NCBI GenBank assembly: GCA_964518635.1
Contig: CAZFGK010000003.1
Location: 62,001 to 126,000 of the forward strand
From: CAZFGK01 sp964518635
GTDB taxonomy: Bacteria; Zixibacteria; MSB-5A5; GN15; FEB-12
DNA: 64,000 bases
Reading direction: 5' to 3'
The position numbers and the translations under genes were made by a program. Below, piece by piece: positions 28,405 to 36,162 of the stretch. How positions within the stretch are numbered: the stretch's first letter is position 1; each line of letters begins with the position of its first letter. Below the pieces are notes generated by a model. It made no database searches and was not told the origin of the DNA. It was given only the letters and a program-made list of their open reading frames with translations.

Positions 28405-28953
28405 ATGAAAACTACCCTCCTTCTCATCGTTCTCATCCTCTGTGTCGGTTGCGGCGCACGTGTTACCGAAACTCCAAAGAGCGACAACACATCTGAAAGT
28501 AGCATGACCGAACCGAAATTTGATTCCGTCCTTGCAGCACGTCTTGGCGCGGATGACTACGGCATGAAGGCCTACATCATGGTCTATCTCTTGCCGGGAA
28601 ATCCTGCTGCATCTGACTCACTTACCCCTGAGCGGAATCAGGAATTGCAGATGCTGCATTTGAAACATCTCTTTGCACAGGCAGAAGAAGGGAAGATGGT
28701 ACTGGTCGGTCCGATGATGCAGATGGCGAAACCGGATACAACGCAGAATCCAAACAGCGCGCTGCGCTCAGTCAGCGGAATCTGTGTCTATGATTGTTCG
28801 TATGAAGAGGCGAAGATGCGAGCAAATGCCGACCCGCGGGTGATTGCCGGACAACTGGTGGTGGAAAGCTACCCCTGGTACGGCAGCGCAGCGCTGGGAA
28901 TGGTCCCGGAAGTGTCAGAGAAGATTACGAAGAAGTCGGTGATGGGGGAGTAG
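28405..28953 (+). CDS. YCII-related-domain lipoprotein
   Basis: 182 residues with a lipoprotein signal: MKTTLLLIVLILCVGCG, lipidation Cys at about 17. After a Ser/Thr-rich linker the domain reads KAYIMVYLLPG, LHLKHLFAQAEEGKMVLVGP (the conserved His, then Gly-Pro), then YDCSYEEAKMRANADP and VIAGQLVVESYPWYG, as in YCII-like proteins with a ferredoxin-like fold. YCII domains are mostly of unknown function, with a conserved His-Asp pair. An outer-membrane or periplasmic lipoprotein version is uncommon. It stands alone; the convergent restriction gene ends 8 nt further on. Confidence 0.8.
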   Translation: MKTTLLLIVLILCVGCGARVTETPKSDNTSESSMTEPKFDSVLAARLGADDYGMKAYIMVYLLPGNPAASDSLTPERNQELQMLHLKHLFAQAEEGKMVLVGPMMQMAKPDTTQNPNSALRSVSGICVYDCSYEEAKMRANADPRVIAGQLVVESYPWYGSAALGMVPEVSEKITKKSVMGE

Positions 28954-28961
28954 GCGGGGGG

Positions 28962-29810
28962 TTACAGGGAGAAGCCCGATTCGGAGTCCATAACAGGTTC
29001 AATTCCGAGGTACTCCTTATAAATACGATGCTTGTATTCTTTGCCTATTTCATTTACCGCTTCAATAAATGCCTGATACGTACCAGAACCTCCTATTTTG
29101 TCCCAAAACTCCATGCCTATCAATACTACAGCATCATTCTTCATATCAAACCATCTTCCCGGAAAAGGCCAATCATACATGTCCCTGGTTCCGAACGGAT
29201 TGTATGGAAGTGCGTAATAGGCAAGATCAATTTGAGGTGGCTCCATTGCAAAGAGCTTCAAGAGTTTCTCTTTGCTTACTTTCGTCTGATCACTATTTGG
29301 CAGTGGTGCTTTGAGCTCAAAAGCAAGTTTGCTACCACTTTTTACATCCTCGGCATATACGTCACAGATGACAGTAACAGGAATTTTCTTCTCTGACTTT
29401 CCTTCAAGTACAAAAGCAAGTTCCTGATTCCAATTTGGCTTTACTCGATCCTGTCCCTTCTTTGGATGCTCGAGTCTGTCAAGAACTTCTTGGATTCTAC
29501 GCAATCGCTCTTCATTCACCACCCCGCGTATGTTCCTACCCAATTCACCGAAACCTACTCCAAGTCTTGCGGACTCAACTGCGAGCTTTTCCCAAACACC
29601 GCCGAATGGTGTGACAAATCTTCTCTCAAAATGCGAACCCTTAAATATTTCGTCTGGTACCAACGCAGCATACAGTGGTTTGTTCGCACGGTGAGTCTCC
29701 TTGATAAAGGGGTCTCTTGACAGAACATTTTCCATCACCCTATCCATTAGCGACTTAATAATGGCCTGGATGGCATGCTTCTTCCCTTCGTCAGTCATGA
29801 CTTTTCCCAT
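28962..29810 (-). CDS. TdeIII-family type II restriction endonuclease
   Basis: 282 residues resembling TdeIII-type restriction enzymes. Recognisable stretches are FGGVWEKLAVESARLGVG near the centre, LAFELKAPLPNSDQTKVSKE (an E-x-K element after an acidic strand VICDVYAEDV, a likely PD-(D/E)xK active site), and the strongly conserved IDLAYYALPYNPFG, YDWPFPGRWFDMKND and VLIGMEFWDKIGG. It overlaps the 3' end of the methyltransferase gene by 16 nt, forming a compact R-M operon. It is more AT-rich than its neighbours, which fits horizontal transfer. I cannot derive the recognition site from sequence. Confidence 0.83.
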   Translation of the reverse strand: MGKVMTDEGKKHAIQAIIKSLMDRVMENVLSRDPFIKETHRANKPLYAALVPDEIFKGSHFERRFVTPFGGVWEKLAVESARLGVGFGELGRNIRGVVNEERLRRIQEVLDRLEHPKKGQDRVKPNWNQELAFVLEGKSEKKIPVTVICDVYAEDVKSGSKLAFELKAPLPNSDQTKVSKEKLLKLFAMEPPQIDLAYYALPYNPFGTRDMYDWPFPGRWFDMKNDAVVLIGMEFWDKIGGSGTYQAFIEAVNEIGKEYKHRIYKEYLGIEPVMDSESGFSL

Positions 29811-30988
29811 ATCAAAATGCTCTCATAGAATGCACCTTCTCGCATACCTGTTCTACGATTTACATGCCTATCGACTCTTCCGATTTCTTTGAAACCACAA
29901 TCAGTTGCATTGTAGAGCTTATACTTGTCATTTACCACAATCAGTGCCAACCCTTTGCGCTTCATAAAAGTTCTCGTATGTAGAAATACTCTGTTCATAG
30001 ATTCAATATACTGCCTCTTGGCTTCGACACTCTGTCCATTCTTTGCAGGACCAATTTCTTGCTTTTCCAAGTTCGGTAATTCTAGCAATTCGTACGCATA
30101 CCTGTGTTGCTCATGGTAGTCAATTAGTCCGATATATGGGGGAGATGTAAAGACAAGATCTATACCTGTTGGAAGCTCGACAGTTCTTGAATCCGCATGC
30201 TGTATAGTTACCCCGACATTTTTCCTAAGTTTTGTGAACTCTTTTACCCTCTCCAGCGTATCTAGCGTATATCTATATATAAACTTGTATGCTTCATCGA
30301 CAGGCTTACAAGTACGACGATGCTTGAAACATTCGTAAGGTAGGCGTTGAGGGGACTTTGGGAAATCCAACTCATAATGAGTGACCAATCGTGCAGAACG
30401 AGCTGATCTTGATAATACTATTTTAAACAATTCTTGATAAAAATAGTCCTTGATGAGTTTACGAAAACAAAGGAGATCTTTGCGACTCTGTTCAGCAAAC
30501 CAATCATTGAGATACGTGTTTTCGGTTGTTAACTTTCCCGCCAGTATCTTATCTGAGTAGAATTCCTGTCTGTAAGTCCTCAGCCTGATCAGAATATCAT
30601 TCACTTCACGTTCAAGAAGTGAGATGTCGTACTGAGCGGTTTTTGCTTTGCCTAACATGACATTAAAGGCCGAAATATCAGTGCCAATGGATTCAATTCC
30701 AAGCGTCGCGGATTCTACTAGAGTAGTCCCACTTCCCGAGAAAGGGTCGTAAACGAATCTAGGCTTATATTTGCGTAGGAAAATCTCAACGAGTTGAGGT
30801 ATGAACTTGCCGAGATATGGATGAAGTCTATGCACGTGCTTCGTTCGTTTGAATTCTGGAAGATCTCGTTCTCGCCAATTTAGGTTGAGGGTAGAGAGGT
30901 CAGTCAAGGGAGTGATACTCTCAAAGTCAACTAGCGGCTGTTCGCGATACTGATTCGCTATCTTCTGCGCAATAATGTTGTCGTACAC
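29795..30988 (-). CDS. DNA methyltransferase of the TdeIII-type R-M system
   Basis: 397 residues, GTG start at 30988 with no clear ribosome site. The AdoMet-binding motif FVYDPFSGSGTTLVESATLG (about 78-97) lies before the catalytic FTSPPYIGLIDYHEQ (about 280). DPF-GSGTT is usually C-terminal of the catalytic motif in beta-class enzymes, so this is the permuted order. TSPPY is typical of N4-cytosine methyltransferases, though N6-adenine cannot be excluded. The protein protects host DNA from the nuclease encoded downstream. The upstream 125 bp are AT-rich with no recognisable controller gene. Confidence 0.88.
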   Translation of the reverse strand: MYDNIIAQKIANQYREQPLVDFESITPLTDLSTLNLNWRERDLPEFKRTKHVHRLHPYLGKFIPQLVEIFLRKYKPRFVYDPFSGSGTTLVESATLGIESIGTDISAFNVMLGKAKTAQYDISLLEREVNDILIRLRTYRQEFYSDKILAGKLTTENTYLNDWFAEQSRKDLLCFRKLIKDYFYQELFKIVLSRSARSARLVTHYELDFPKSPQRLPYECFKHRRTCKPVDEAYKFIYRYTLDTLERVKEFTKLRKNVGVTIQHADSRTVELPTGIDLVFTSPPYIGLIDYHEQHRYAYELLELPNLEKQEIGPAKNGQSVEAKRQYIESMNRVFLHTRTFMKRKGLALIVVNDKYKLYNATDCGFKEIGRVDRHVNRRTGMREGAFYESILIWEKS

Positions 30989-31113
30989 TTACAGATCGTC
31001 CCTTCTTGCAATCCGACCTCTTGCCACTCCAGCGGATATGGCAAACACAAAAACAAAATTACTATGTGTAAAAGCAGCTAAGTCAATCACATTTAAGCCC
31101 CCTCTACCCCCCC

Positions 31114-32295
31114 CTACCCCCTCACCCTCTCTCCCACTCTTTCAAACGCTCCCTGCAGATCGGCAATCAAATCAGCTTGGTCCTCGAGGCCGACGGACAA
31201 GCGCACGAGGCCGTCGGTGATTCCGTTCGCGAGGCGGACATCCCGGGGTATTGAAGCGTGTGTCATCGCTGCCGGATGATTGATCAGCGATTCCACCCCA
31301 CCCAGTGATTCGGCTAGCACGAAAACTTCCGTCGCCGTACAAAACGCCTTCACCCGCTCGAAATCGGCATCAATGTAAAATGAGATCATCCCGCCGCCAT
31401 ATTTCATCCCATTCGGCAGCGGTTTGCCATCGAGACCCGGATACATGACGGAAGTCACCATTGGCACGGTTTTGAGAAACTCCGCGACTGCTCTAGCATT
31501 GTGACAATGACGTTCCATACGCACGGCGAGTGTTTTCAATCCGCGCTGCACCAGCCATGATTCAAACGGTCCAAGCATCCCACCGACGGCATATTGATTG
31601 AAGCGAAGTTTTTCAGCGAGGGATTCGTCGTTGCACATCAGTGCTCCGGCGATGACATCACAATGCCCGCCTAAATACTTCGAGGCTGAGTGATGGACTA
31701 CATCGGCACCCAGATCAAGCGGGCGCTGCAGCCAGGGGGATGCAAAGGTATTATCAACGCCAACGAGTATCGCGCCGTGCTCGCTGCGGTGCGCAATTTT
31801 CACAACGGCTGCAATATCGATCAGTTGCAGCAGCGGGTTGGTCGGCGTTTCAAACCAGATCAACCGCGTGTTCGGCTTGATCGCCGCCGCGAATGATTCC
31901 GGTGAACCCTGCACATACGAAAAATCGAGATTGAAATTCCGCATCACTCGTTCAAACAATCTGCGCGTACCGCCATAGAGATCCTGCGCAGCGATCACAT
32001 GATCGCCGGATTTCAAGGTATGCAGCACGGCAGTCAGTGCCGCCAGACCAGAGGCGTAGGCGTAGGCAAAGCGGGCATTCTCGATAAGAGCGAGTCCTTC
32101 TTCGAGCGCCTGACGAGTCGGATTCCCCCAGCGGGAATAGACATACCCCGATTCATCACCGGGAAATTCTACGCGATAGGTAGAAGAGGGATAGATCGGC
32201 GTAGTAACCGAGCGAGTGCCATCCTCCGGAACTTGTCCGGCATGAATTGCACGAGTAGCGAAACCTTTGGAACGGAGTTTGTCGGCGCGTGACAT
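31114..32295 (-). CDS. Cystathionine gamma-lyase/gamma-synthase (Cys/Met metabolism PLP enzyme)
   Basis: 393 residues, family length. PLP-binding features: SRWGNPTRQALEEGLALIE, YASGLAALTAVLHTLKSGDH, DLYGGTRRLFE, VGVDNTFASPWLQRPLDLGA and the Schiff-base Lys in HHSASKYLGGHCD (about 206). The substrate loop has ESLGGVESLINHPAAMTHAS. The start ATG overlaps the stop of the upstream cystathionine beta-synthase-like gene (TAATG at 32293-32297). That partnership favours the lyase direction (cystathionine to cysteine), but gamma-synthases share all these motifs. Confidence 0.9.
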   Translation of the reverse strand: MSRADKLRSKGFATRAIHAGQVPEDGTRSVTTPIYPSSTYRVEFPGDESGYVYSRWGNPTRQALEEGLALIENARFAYAYASGLAALTAVLHTLKSGDHVIAAQDLYGGTRRLFERVMRNFNLDFSYVQGSPESFAAAIKPNTRLIWFETPTNPLLQLIDIAAVVKIAHRSEHGAILVGVDNTFASPWLQRPLDLGADVVHHSASKYLGGHCDVIAGALMCNDESLAEKLRFNQYAVGGMLGPFESWLVQRGLKTLAVRMERHCHNARAVAEFLKTVPMVTSVMYPGLDGKPLPNGMKYGGGMISFYIDADFERVKAFCTATEVFVLAESLGGVESLINHPAAMTHASIPRDVRLANGITDGLVRLSVGLEDQADLIADLQGAFERVGERVRG

Positions 32296-33284
32296 TACAG
32301 GAGCCCTTTCTCGCGAAGCCAGTCGTCGTTGTAGACTTTGCTGATATATTTCATTCCGGCATCGGGAAGAATCACGACGCTGATCGCATCCGCCGGAAGT
32401 GTCTTGGCATGTTCAAGAGCGGCGTAGACTGCCCCACCGGCTGAACCACCGACAAGAATCCCTTCAGTGCGGGTCATCTCGCGGGCGATATCGAAACAGA
32501 TTTTGTCATCGACCTGATAGATCTTGTCGACGACAGAGAAATCCATCGCCTCGCACATCTTGTCTTCGCCGATTCCTTCGACGAGATAACGCCCCGGTTC
32601 GACCAGAGTTTTGTCTTTGTGGTACTGGTAATAAATCGAACCGATCGGATCAGCTGCGACGATCTGGATCTTTGGATTCTTCTCCTTCAGAAATCGCGCG
32701 GTACCAGAGACTGTCCCGCCGGTACCAATCCCGCCGACAAAGCAGTCGATTTTGCCATGGGTCTGCGCCCAGATCTCCGGTCCGGTGAGCATGTAGTGGG
32801 CCTCGATATTGTCGAGGTTGTCGTACTGGCCGATGAAAAAGGAGTTCGGAGTCTCATTCGCACGGCGTAGCCCGGTCGAATAGTAGCTCTCTGGTGATTC
32901 GGCCGGTACTGCCGTCGGGCAGACATGGACTTCCGCCCCGAAGGCACGCAGGGTATCGACTTTCTCTTTCGACATCTTGTCAGGGATGGTCAAAATCGCT
33001 TTGTAACCATGCGCCGCGGCGAACATCGCCACCGCTGCGCCGGTGTTACCGGAGGTCGCTTCGACGATTGTCCCCCCCGGTTTCAAAACCCCGTTCTTGA
33101 TCGCCTTGCGAATGACATAGACCGCCATCCGATCTTTCACCGATCCGGTCGGATTCATAAACTCGATCTTGACCAACACCTGGGACTTGATTCCACGGGC
33201 TGCGGTCATATTGCGAAGCCGAACCATCGGGGTATTCCCGATCGCCTCGGTGATGTCATTGGCAATAGCCGGAATGGCCGACAT
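32295..33284 (-). CDS. Cystathionine beta-synthase-like PLP enzyme
   Basis: 329 residues from ATG 33284, preceded by AGGAGAG; a longer frame to 33314 lacks a ribosome site. It has IGNTPMVRL, the PLP Lys in NPTGSVKDRMA (about 50), EATSGNTGAA, GGIGTGGTVSGTARFLKE and GGSAGGAVYAAL. The segment YLVEGIGEDKM followed by FSVVDKIYQVDD resembles cystathionine beta-synthase more than O-acetylserine sulfhydrylase, though both belong to the same fold. There is no C-terminal regulatory CBS pair. With the coupled gamma-lyase it would make cysteine from homocysteine and serine (reverse transsulfuration). Confidence 0.87.
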   Translation of the reverse strand: MSAIPAIANDITEAIGNTPMVRLRNMTAARGIKSQVLVKIEFMNPTGSVKDRMAVYVIRKAIKNGVLKPGGTIVEATSGNTGAAVAMFAAAHGYKAILTIPDKMSKEKVDTLRAFGAEVHVCPTAVPAESPESYYSTGLRRANETPNSFFIGQYDNLDNIEAHYMLTGPEIWAQTHGKIDCFVGGIGTGGTVSGTARFLKEKNPKIQIVAADPIGSIYYQYHKDKTLVEPGRYLVEGIGEDKMCEAMDFSVVDKIYQVDDKICFDIAREMTRTEGILVGGSAGGAVYAALEHAKTLPADAISVVILPDAGMKYISKVYNDDWLREKGLL

Positions 33285-33686
33285 AGGGATTCTCTCTCCT
33301 GCGTTATCTCGCAACTGACCCCAATTTAGGGGGGATTGCCGGTTCTAAGGGGTACGGCACCCGTGCCGTTGGCTGCGGGGACCTCTCTGCGAGTGGAAGT
33401 ATATGTCGAAATACGGCAACCGCCTAGAATCGGATTCGCCGTGCGCCGAAGAGAAATCGGCGAATTCTCCCCTCCTGTGGCATTCAAACAGTCGAGGAAA
33501 GGGGGGGCGGCGAAGATCACTCAGTGGGGAGAAAATAGGATTCGTGGGGAGAGGTATGAGAAATCCTCAATAGGAATCGCAAAAAGGCATTGACAAAAAA
33601 ATTCCGACTTGATACCTACCCGCCGCGAGTAATGTTTTCCGGCCTGTGCCCTTCCGGATGACGCTCTCGAAATCTTCAAACGGGGA
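33285..33686. other. Intergenic region with hairpin
   Basis: About 400 bp between the divergent synthase gene and the small zinc protein. Near 33351-33368 the sequence ACGGCAC-CC-GTGCCGT forms a perfect 7-bp stem without a T run. The part 33370-33530 is G/A rich and can be read as a frame of about 85 codons, but the product is low-complexity and looks like a decayed dispersed repeat. The right end carries the promoter listed separately. I see no other gene. Confidence 0.4.
33590..33618 (+). promoter_or_regulatory. Candidate promoter for the small zinc-finger-like gene
   Basis: TTGACA (33590-33595) is a perfect -35. The best -10 at 17-bp spacing is TACCTA (33613-33618), a partial match to the consensus, preceded by GA. 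The small gene starts about 70-80 nt downstream. Confidence 0.45.
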
Positions 33687-33863
33687 ATGACCGCCATGAT
33701 GTGTGCCTTTTGCAACGAGAAGATTGCCGGAAAGCCGATCAAGCAGGCCGCTGAGTATTACTGCTCGCTGGAGTGCGCAAATGCCGCATCAGGAGTGGAG
33801 CCGGAAGAGGAAGAGTACTTCGAAGAGGAATCCCTCGACGAATTCATGGAAGAGGAAGAGTAG
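33687..33863 (+). CDS. Small zinc-finger-like protein with acidic tail (55-58 aa)
   Basis: A tiny gene of 58 codons (ATG 33687) or 55 codons (ATG 33696, with GGGGA at 9 nt). The N-terminal half reads MMCAFCNEKIAGKPIK, then YYCSLECANAA. CxxC followed after about 15 residues by CxxxC is a treble-clef or MYM-like zinc site of the kind that starts DUF2116/YHS-like small proteins. The second half is almost purely acidic (EPEEEEYFEEES, MEEEE). Such a zinc knuckle plus acidic tail suggests a protein or RNA-machine binding partner. It is too short for most gene finders. Strict codon pattern, a preceding promoter and four cysteines support it. It is convergent with the Fic gene, whose stop is 4 nt away. 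Confidence 0.65.
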   Translation: MTAMMCAFCNEKIAGKPIKQAAEYYCSLECANAASGVEPEEEEYFEEESLDEFMEEEE

Positions 33864-33866
33864 GGG

Positions 33867-35252
33867 CTAGCGGCGAAAAAGCTGGCGAGCTTTTTCGGTT
33901 GCCCGATAGGGCTTGGAGCGTCCCTCCAGAGTTCTAGAGAGATATCCTTTCTTTGCCAAGTCCGCCAGTTCACTTAGACTTGTAGGGTTTGAAACATTGA
34001 AAACCTTACAGTAGGTCTGAGCTGTCATCTGCAGGTTGGGGTCTTGTTTCATATCTCTAAGAAGTTGCAACTGTCTCTTGTTCAATGATGGATCTGAAGA
34101 TAGTCGCTTTTCCAATTCCTGATTCTCGTGCATGACATTTCGAATGTGTCGTTCGAAAAGATTGAGGGCCTCTCGTATTTTGCTGAGATTGTAATCAATG
34201 AAATAGGTCAGATCATTGTCGTCTTGCTCTGAGTAGAGATATGCATTCCGATATTGTACAGGTGCTTTGATGATACACTTTGAAATCGGAGCGTAGGAGA
34301 TTGCCCAATAATCCTTCCTCAGGAGATACCAATAAAAGATTGCCCTTGCCAAACGTCCATTTCCATCCACAAAAGGGTGCAGGTAGCCAATCCAGAAGTG
34401 CAGCATGATGGCTTTGATGACAGGGTGAGTAAACTTATTGTCTTTCAGTTCATCGTTTGCATATGCAATGAGTTTTTGCAGTTCCGAATCCAGTATCTCG
34501 CGGTTTGGTGGGATGTGAAGTATCTGATCATCACCTGCAACGACAATGTTATCTTCGTCGTTGCGAAATCGACCTTCGTCCTCCTTGTTGTCCAATGTCT
34601 TTTCAGTCAATTTTCGATGAATAATTTGTAGTTTTTCCAATGAAAGTTTTTCGTGTCGAAGGCTCTCTTCGATGTCATTCATGACTGTGTAATTATTTAG
34701 AATCATCTGTTCGCTTGAATTGCGTGCTTTTCTTTTTTCGCGCAACATCTGCTGAGCATGGGCACGAGTTGTGGATGCGCCCTCCAGTTGCGAAGAGGCA
34801 ATAGCCTCTTCCATAATTCCCCTGCTAACGAATTCTCTCCGAGTGTTTGGCTCGGAGTCACCACTTATCTTGAGCGATCCGGCAAATGACTTATCGAGCT
34901 CGTGAAGAAGTTCTTGAAACCGGCTAAGAGGTAGCCAGCTAAATCCCTTACCATGTTTGTCATGAACGACCGTCGTTTGTCTGTCTGGGTTGATGATTCT
35001 CAGTACCTTGACGAGCCTCCAGAATTTGAATGGTGTGATGGTCCCTGATTGTGATCGGTGCTTGAGTGAATCCCAGTAGAGGTACTTGGGCGAATTTCCC
35101 ATGTTCTCAATCTCCACCCCTTGATTCCTCAGCTCAATGAGATCTGCTACCCACTCAGGTGTTTTGAGTATTTCGGGTAACTGACTTGACGTAAACGGTG
35201 CTTTTTCAATTACAGCCACAGCACCAGATTTTGCTTTTTGAGATCGCCCCAT
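33867..35252 (-). CDS. Fic family protein (predicted AMP transferase) with HTH C-terminus
   Basis: 461 residues. The catalytic Fic motif HPFVDGNGRLARA (about 288-300) has the essential His, the phosphate-binding Gly-Asn-Gly-Arg and the helix-capping residues. An inhibitory helix motif of the (S/T)xxxE(G/N) type is seen as SSQLEGAS (about 153), so this is a self-inhibited class II Fic enzyme. A flap-like segment lies between. The C-terminal 80 residues (LNKRQLQLLRDM, YCKVFNVSNPTSLSELADLA) look like a winged helix. It may modify DNA-binding or host proteins with AMP and regulate itself. It borders a tandem-repeat array and the assembly gap. Confidence 0.88.
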   Translation of the reverse strand: MGRSQKAKSGAVAVIEKAPFTSSQLPEILKTPEWVADLIELRNQGVEIENMGNSPKYLYWDSLKHRSQSGTITPFKFWRLVKVLRIINPDRQTTVVHDKHGKGFSWLPLSRFQELLHELDKSFAGSLKISGDSEPNTRREFVSRGIMEEAIASSQLEGASTTRAHAQQMLREKRKARNSSEQMILNNYTVMNDIEESLRHEKLSLEKLQIIHRKLTEKTLDNKEDEGRFRNDEDNIVVAGDDQILHIPPNREILDSELQKLIAYANDELKDNKFTHPVIKAIMLHFWIGYLHPFVDGNGRLARAIFYWYLLRKDYWAISYAPISKCIIKAPVQYRNAYLYSEQDDNDLTYFIDYNLSKIREALNLFERHIRNVMHENQELEKRLSSDPSLNKRQLQLLRDMKQDPNLQMTAQTYCKVFNVSNPTSLSELADLAKKGYLSRTLEGRSKPYRATEKARQLFRR

Positions 35253-35387
35253 AGTTGATTCTTTTTGCCTTTCCTCGTCGTATTTCGAGTTTTCAACTCA
35301 TCACTTCTTGACGCTCTATCCTTTTGGGTGCTCTCTGCCAATTCACCCTATAGGGGGTTTCATGTTTTGCAATGGGCTATTGAGCTC

Positions 35388-35598
35388 TTATATAAAGTAC
35401 ATGTAAANNNNNNNNNNNNNNNNNNNNNNNNNNNNNNNNNNNNNNNNNNNNNNNNNNNNNNNNNNNNNNNNNNNNNNNNNNNNNNNNNNNNNNNNNNNNN
35501 NNNNNNNGTAATATAAAGAACTTTATATAAAGTACATGTAAAGTAATATAAAGAACTTTATATAAAGTACATGTAAAGTAATATAAAGAACTTTATAC
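35388..35598. repeat. 35-bp AT-rich tandem repeat array, interrupted by an assembly gap
   Basis: Two complete units of 35 bp (35508-35542 and 35543-35577) are identical, followed by a third partial unit (35578 to about 35598). A 20-base piece of the same unit lies left of the gap (35388-35407). Each unit holds TTTATATAAA (a perfect palindrome) and the near-palindrome GTACATGTA. There is no spacer between units, so it is not a CRISPR array. It lies between the start of the Fic gene and the end of greA. The real copy number is unknown because the gap sits inside the array. Confidence 0.9.
35408..35507. other. Assembly gap (100 N)
   Basis: Exactly 100 undetermined bases, the usual filler for a scaffold join of unknown length. 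The same tandem repeat is on both sides, so the assembler most likely failed in the array. Any reading frame drawn across it is meaningless. Confidence 0.99.
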
Positions 35599-35626
35599 AT
35601 ACGCAATGTCTAATTACTATATAACT

Positions 35627-36103
35627 CTATACCCGCGAAATACTTATAACCTCATACCGAATCACACCAGCCGGGACCGTCACCTCGATTTTGTCGCCGA
35701 CTGCCTTCCCCAGCAGGGCCGCCCCGATCGGGCTTTTCACCGAGATGATATCATTGTCGACATCCGCCTCCTCGGCAGGGGCAATGGTGTAGAGTATCTC
35801 TTCCCCGTCCTTCAGGTCCTTAACGGTGACCTTAGCGAAGAGATAGACCTTATCCGACGGGATCTTGTCGGAGTCGAATGACTGGACACGGGAGATTTTC
35901 TCCTCCAGTTCGGCAATCCGCCGCTCCAGATGCTTCTGCGCCTCTTTGGCGGCATGATACTCGGCGTTTTCGGAGAGATCCCCCAACTCCATCGTTCGCT
36001 TGATTTCGGCGACGATTTTTGGACGCTGTTCAAATTTCAGGGAACGCATCTCTTCTTCCATCTTCATGCGCCCCTCTTTCGAGAGATAAATTGGTTCTGG
36101 CAT
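35627..36103 (-). CDS. greA: Transcription elongation factor GreA
   Basis: 158 residues, the normal length. The N-terminal coiled coil contains LSKEGRMKMEEEMRSL, KRTMELGDLSENAEYHAAKE (the tip with the acidic catalytic residues) and HLERRIAELEEKISR. The C-terminal FKBP-like domain has YTIAPAEEADVDNDIISVKS and PIGAALLGKAVGDKIEV. It restarts backtracked RNA polymerase by stimulating transcript cleavage. It stands alone; an upstream TATATT at 36112-36117 is a possible -10 very close to the start, so the leader would be short. Confidence 0.96.
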   Translation of the reverse strand: MPEPIYLSKEGRMKMEEEMRSLKFEQRPKIVAEIKRTMELGDLSENAEYHAAKEAQKHLERRIAELEEKISRVQSFDSDKIPSDKVYLFAKVTVKDLKDGEEILYTIAPAEEADVDNDIISVKSPIGAALLGKAVGDKIEVTVPAGVIRYEVISISRV

Positions 36104-36162
36104 AGTCTTCTAATATAGCGACAGGAGTGCCCCGTCTGCAACAGTCGTTCAGAGATGCCAGA

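Noticed and set aside
31000..31113. AT-rich stretch upstream of the R-M genes as an attachment site
   Set aside because: No direct repeat at the other end of the R-M pair and no integrase gene.
33336..33593. Frame of about 85 codons left of the small zinc protein
   Set aside because: Low-complexity product without family features in a likely decayed repeat; no ribosome site.
35265..35516. Reading frame that runs into the N gap
   Set aside because: Most of its codons are undetermined; it also lies in the promoter region of the Fic gene.
35388..35598. Tandem array considered as CRISPR
   Set aside because: Units of 35 bp follow each other directly with no variable spacers and no cas genes near.
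36112..36117. TATATT as -10 box of greA
   Set aside because: Only 8 nt from the start codon and with a poor -35 (TTGCAG at 18 bp); not listed as a feature.
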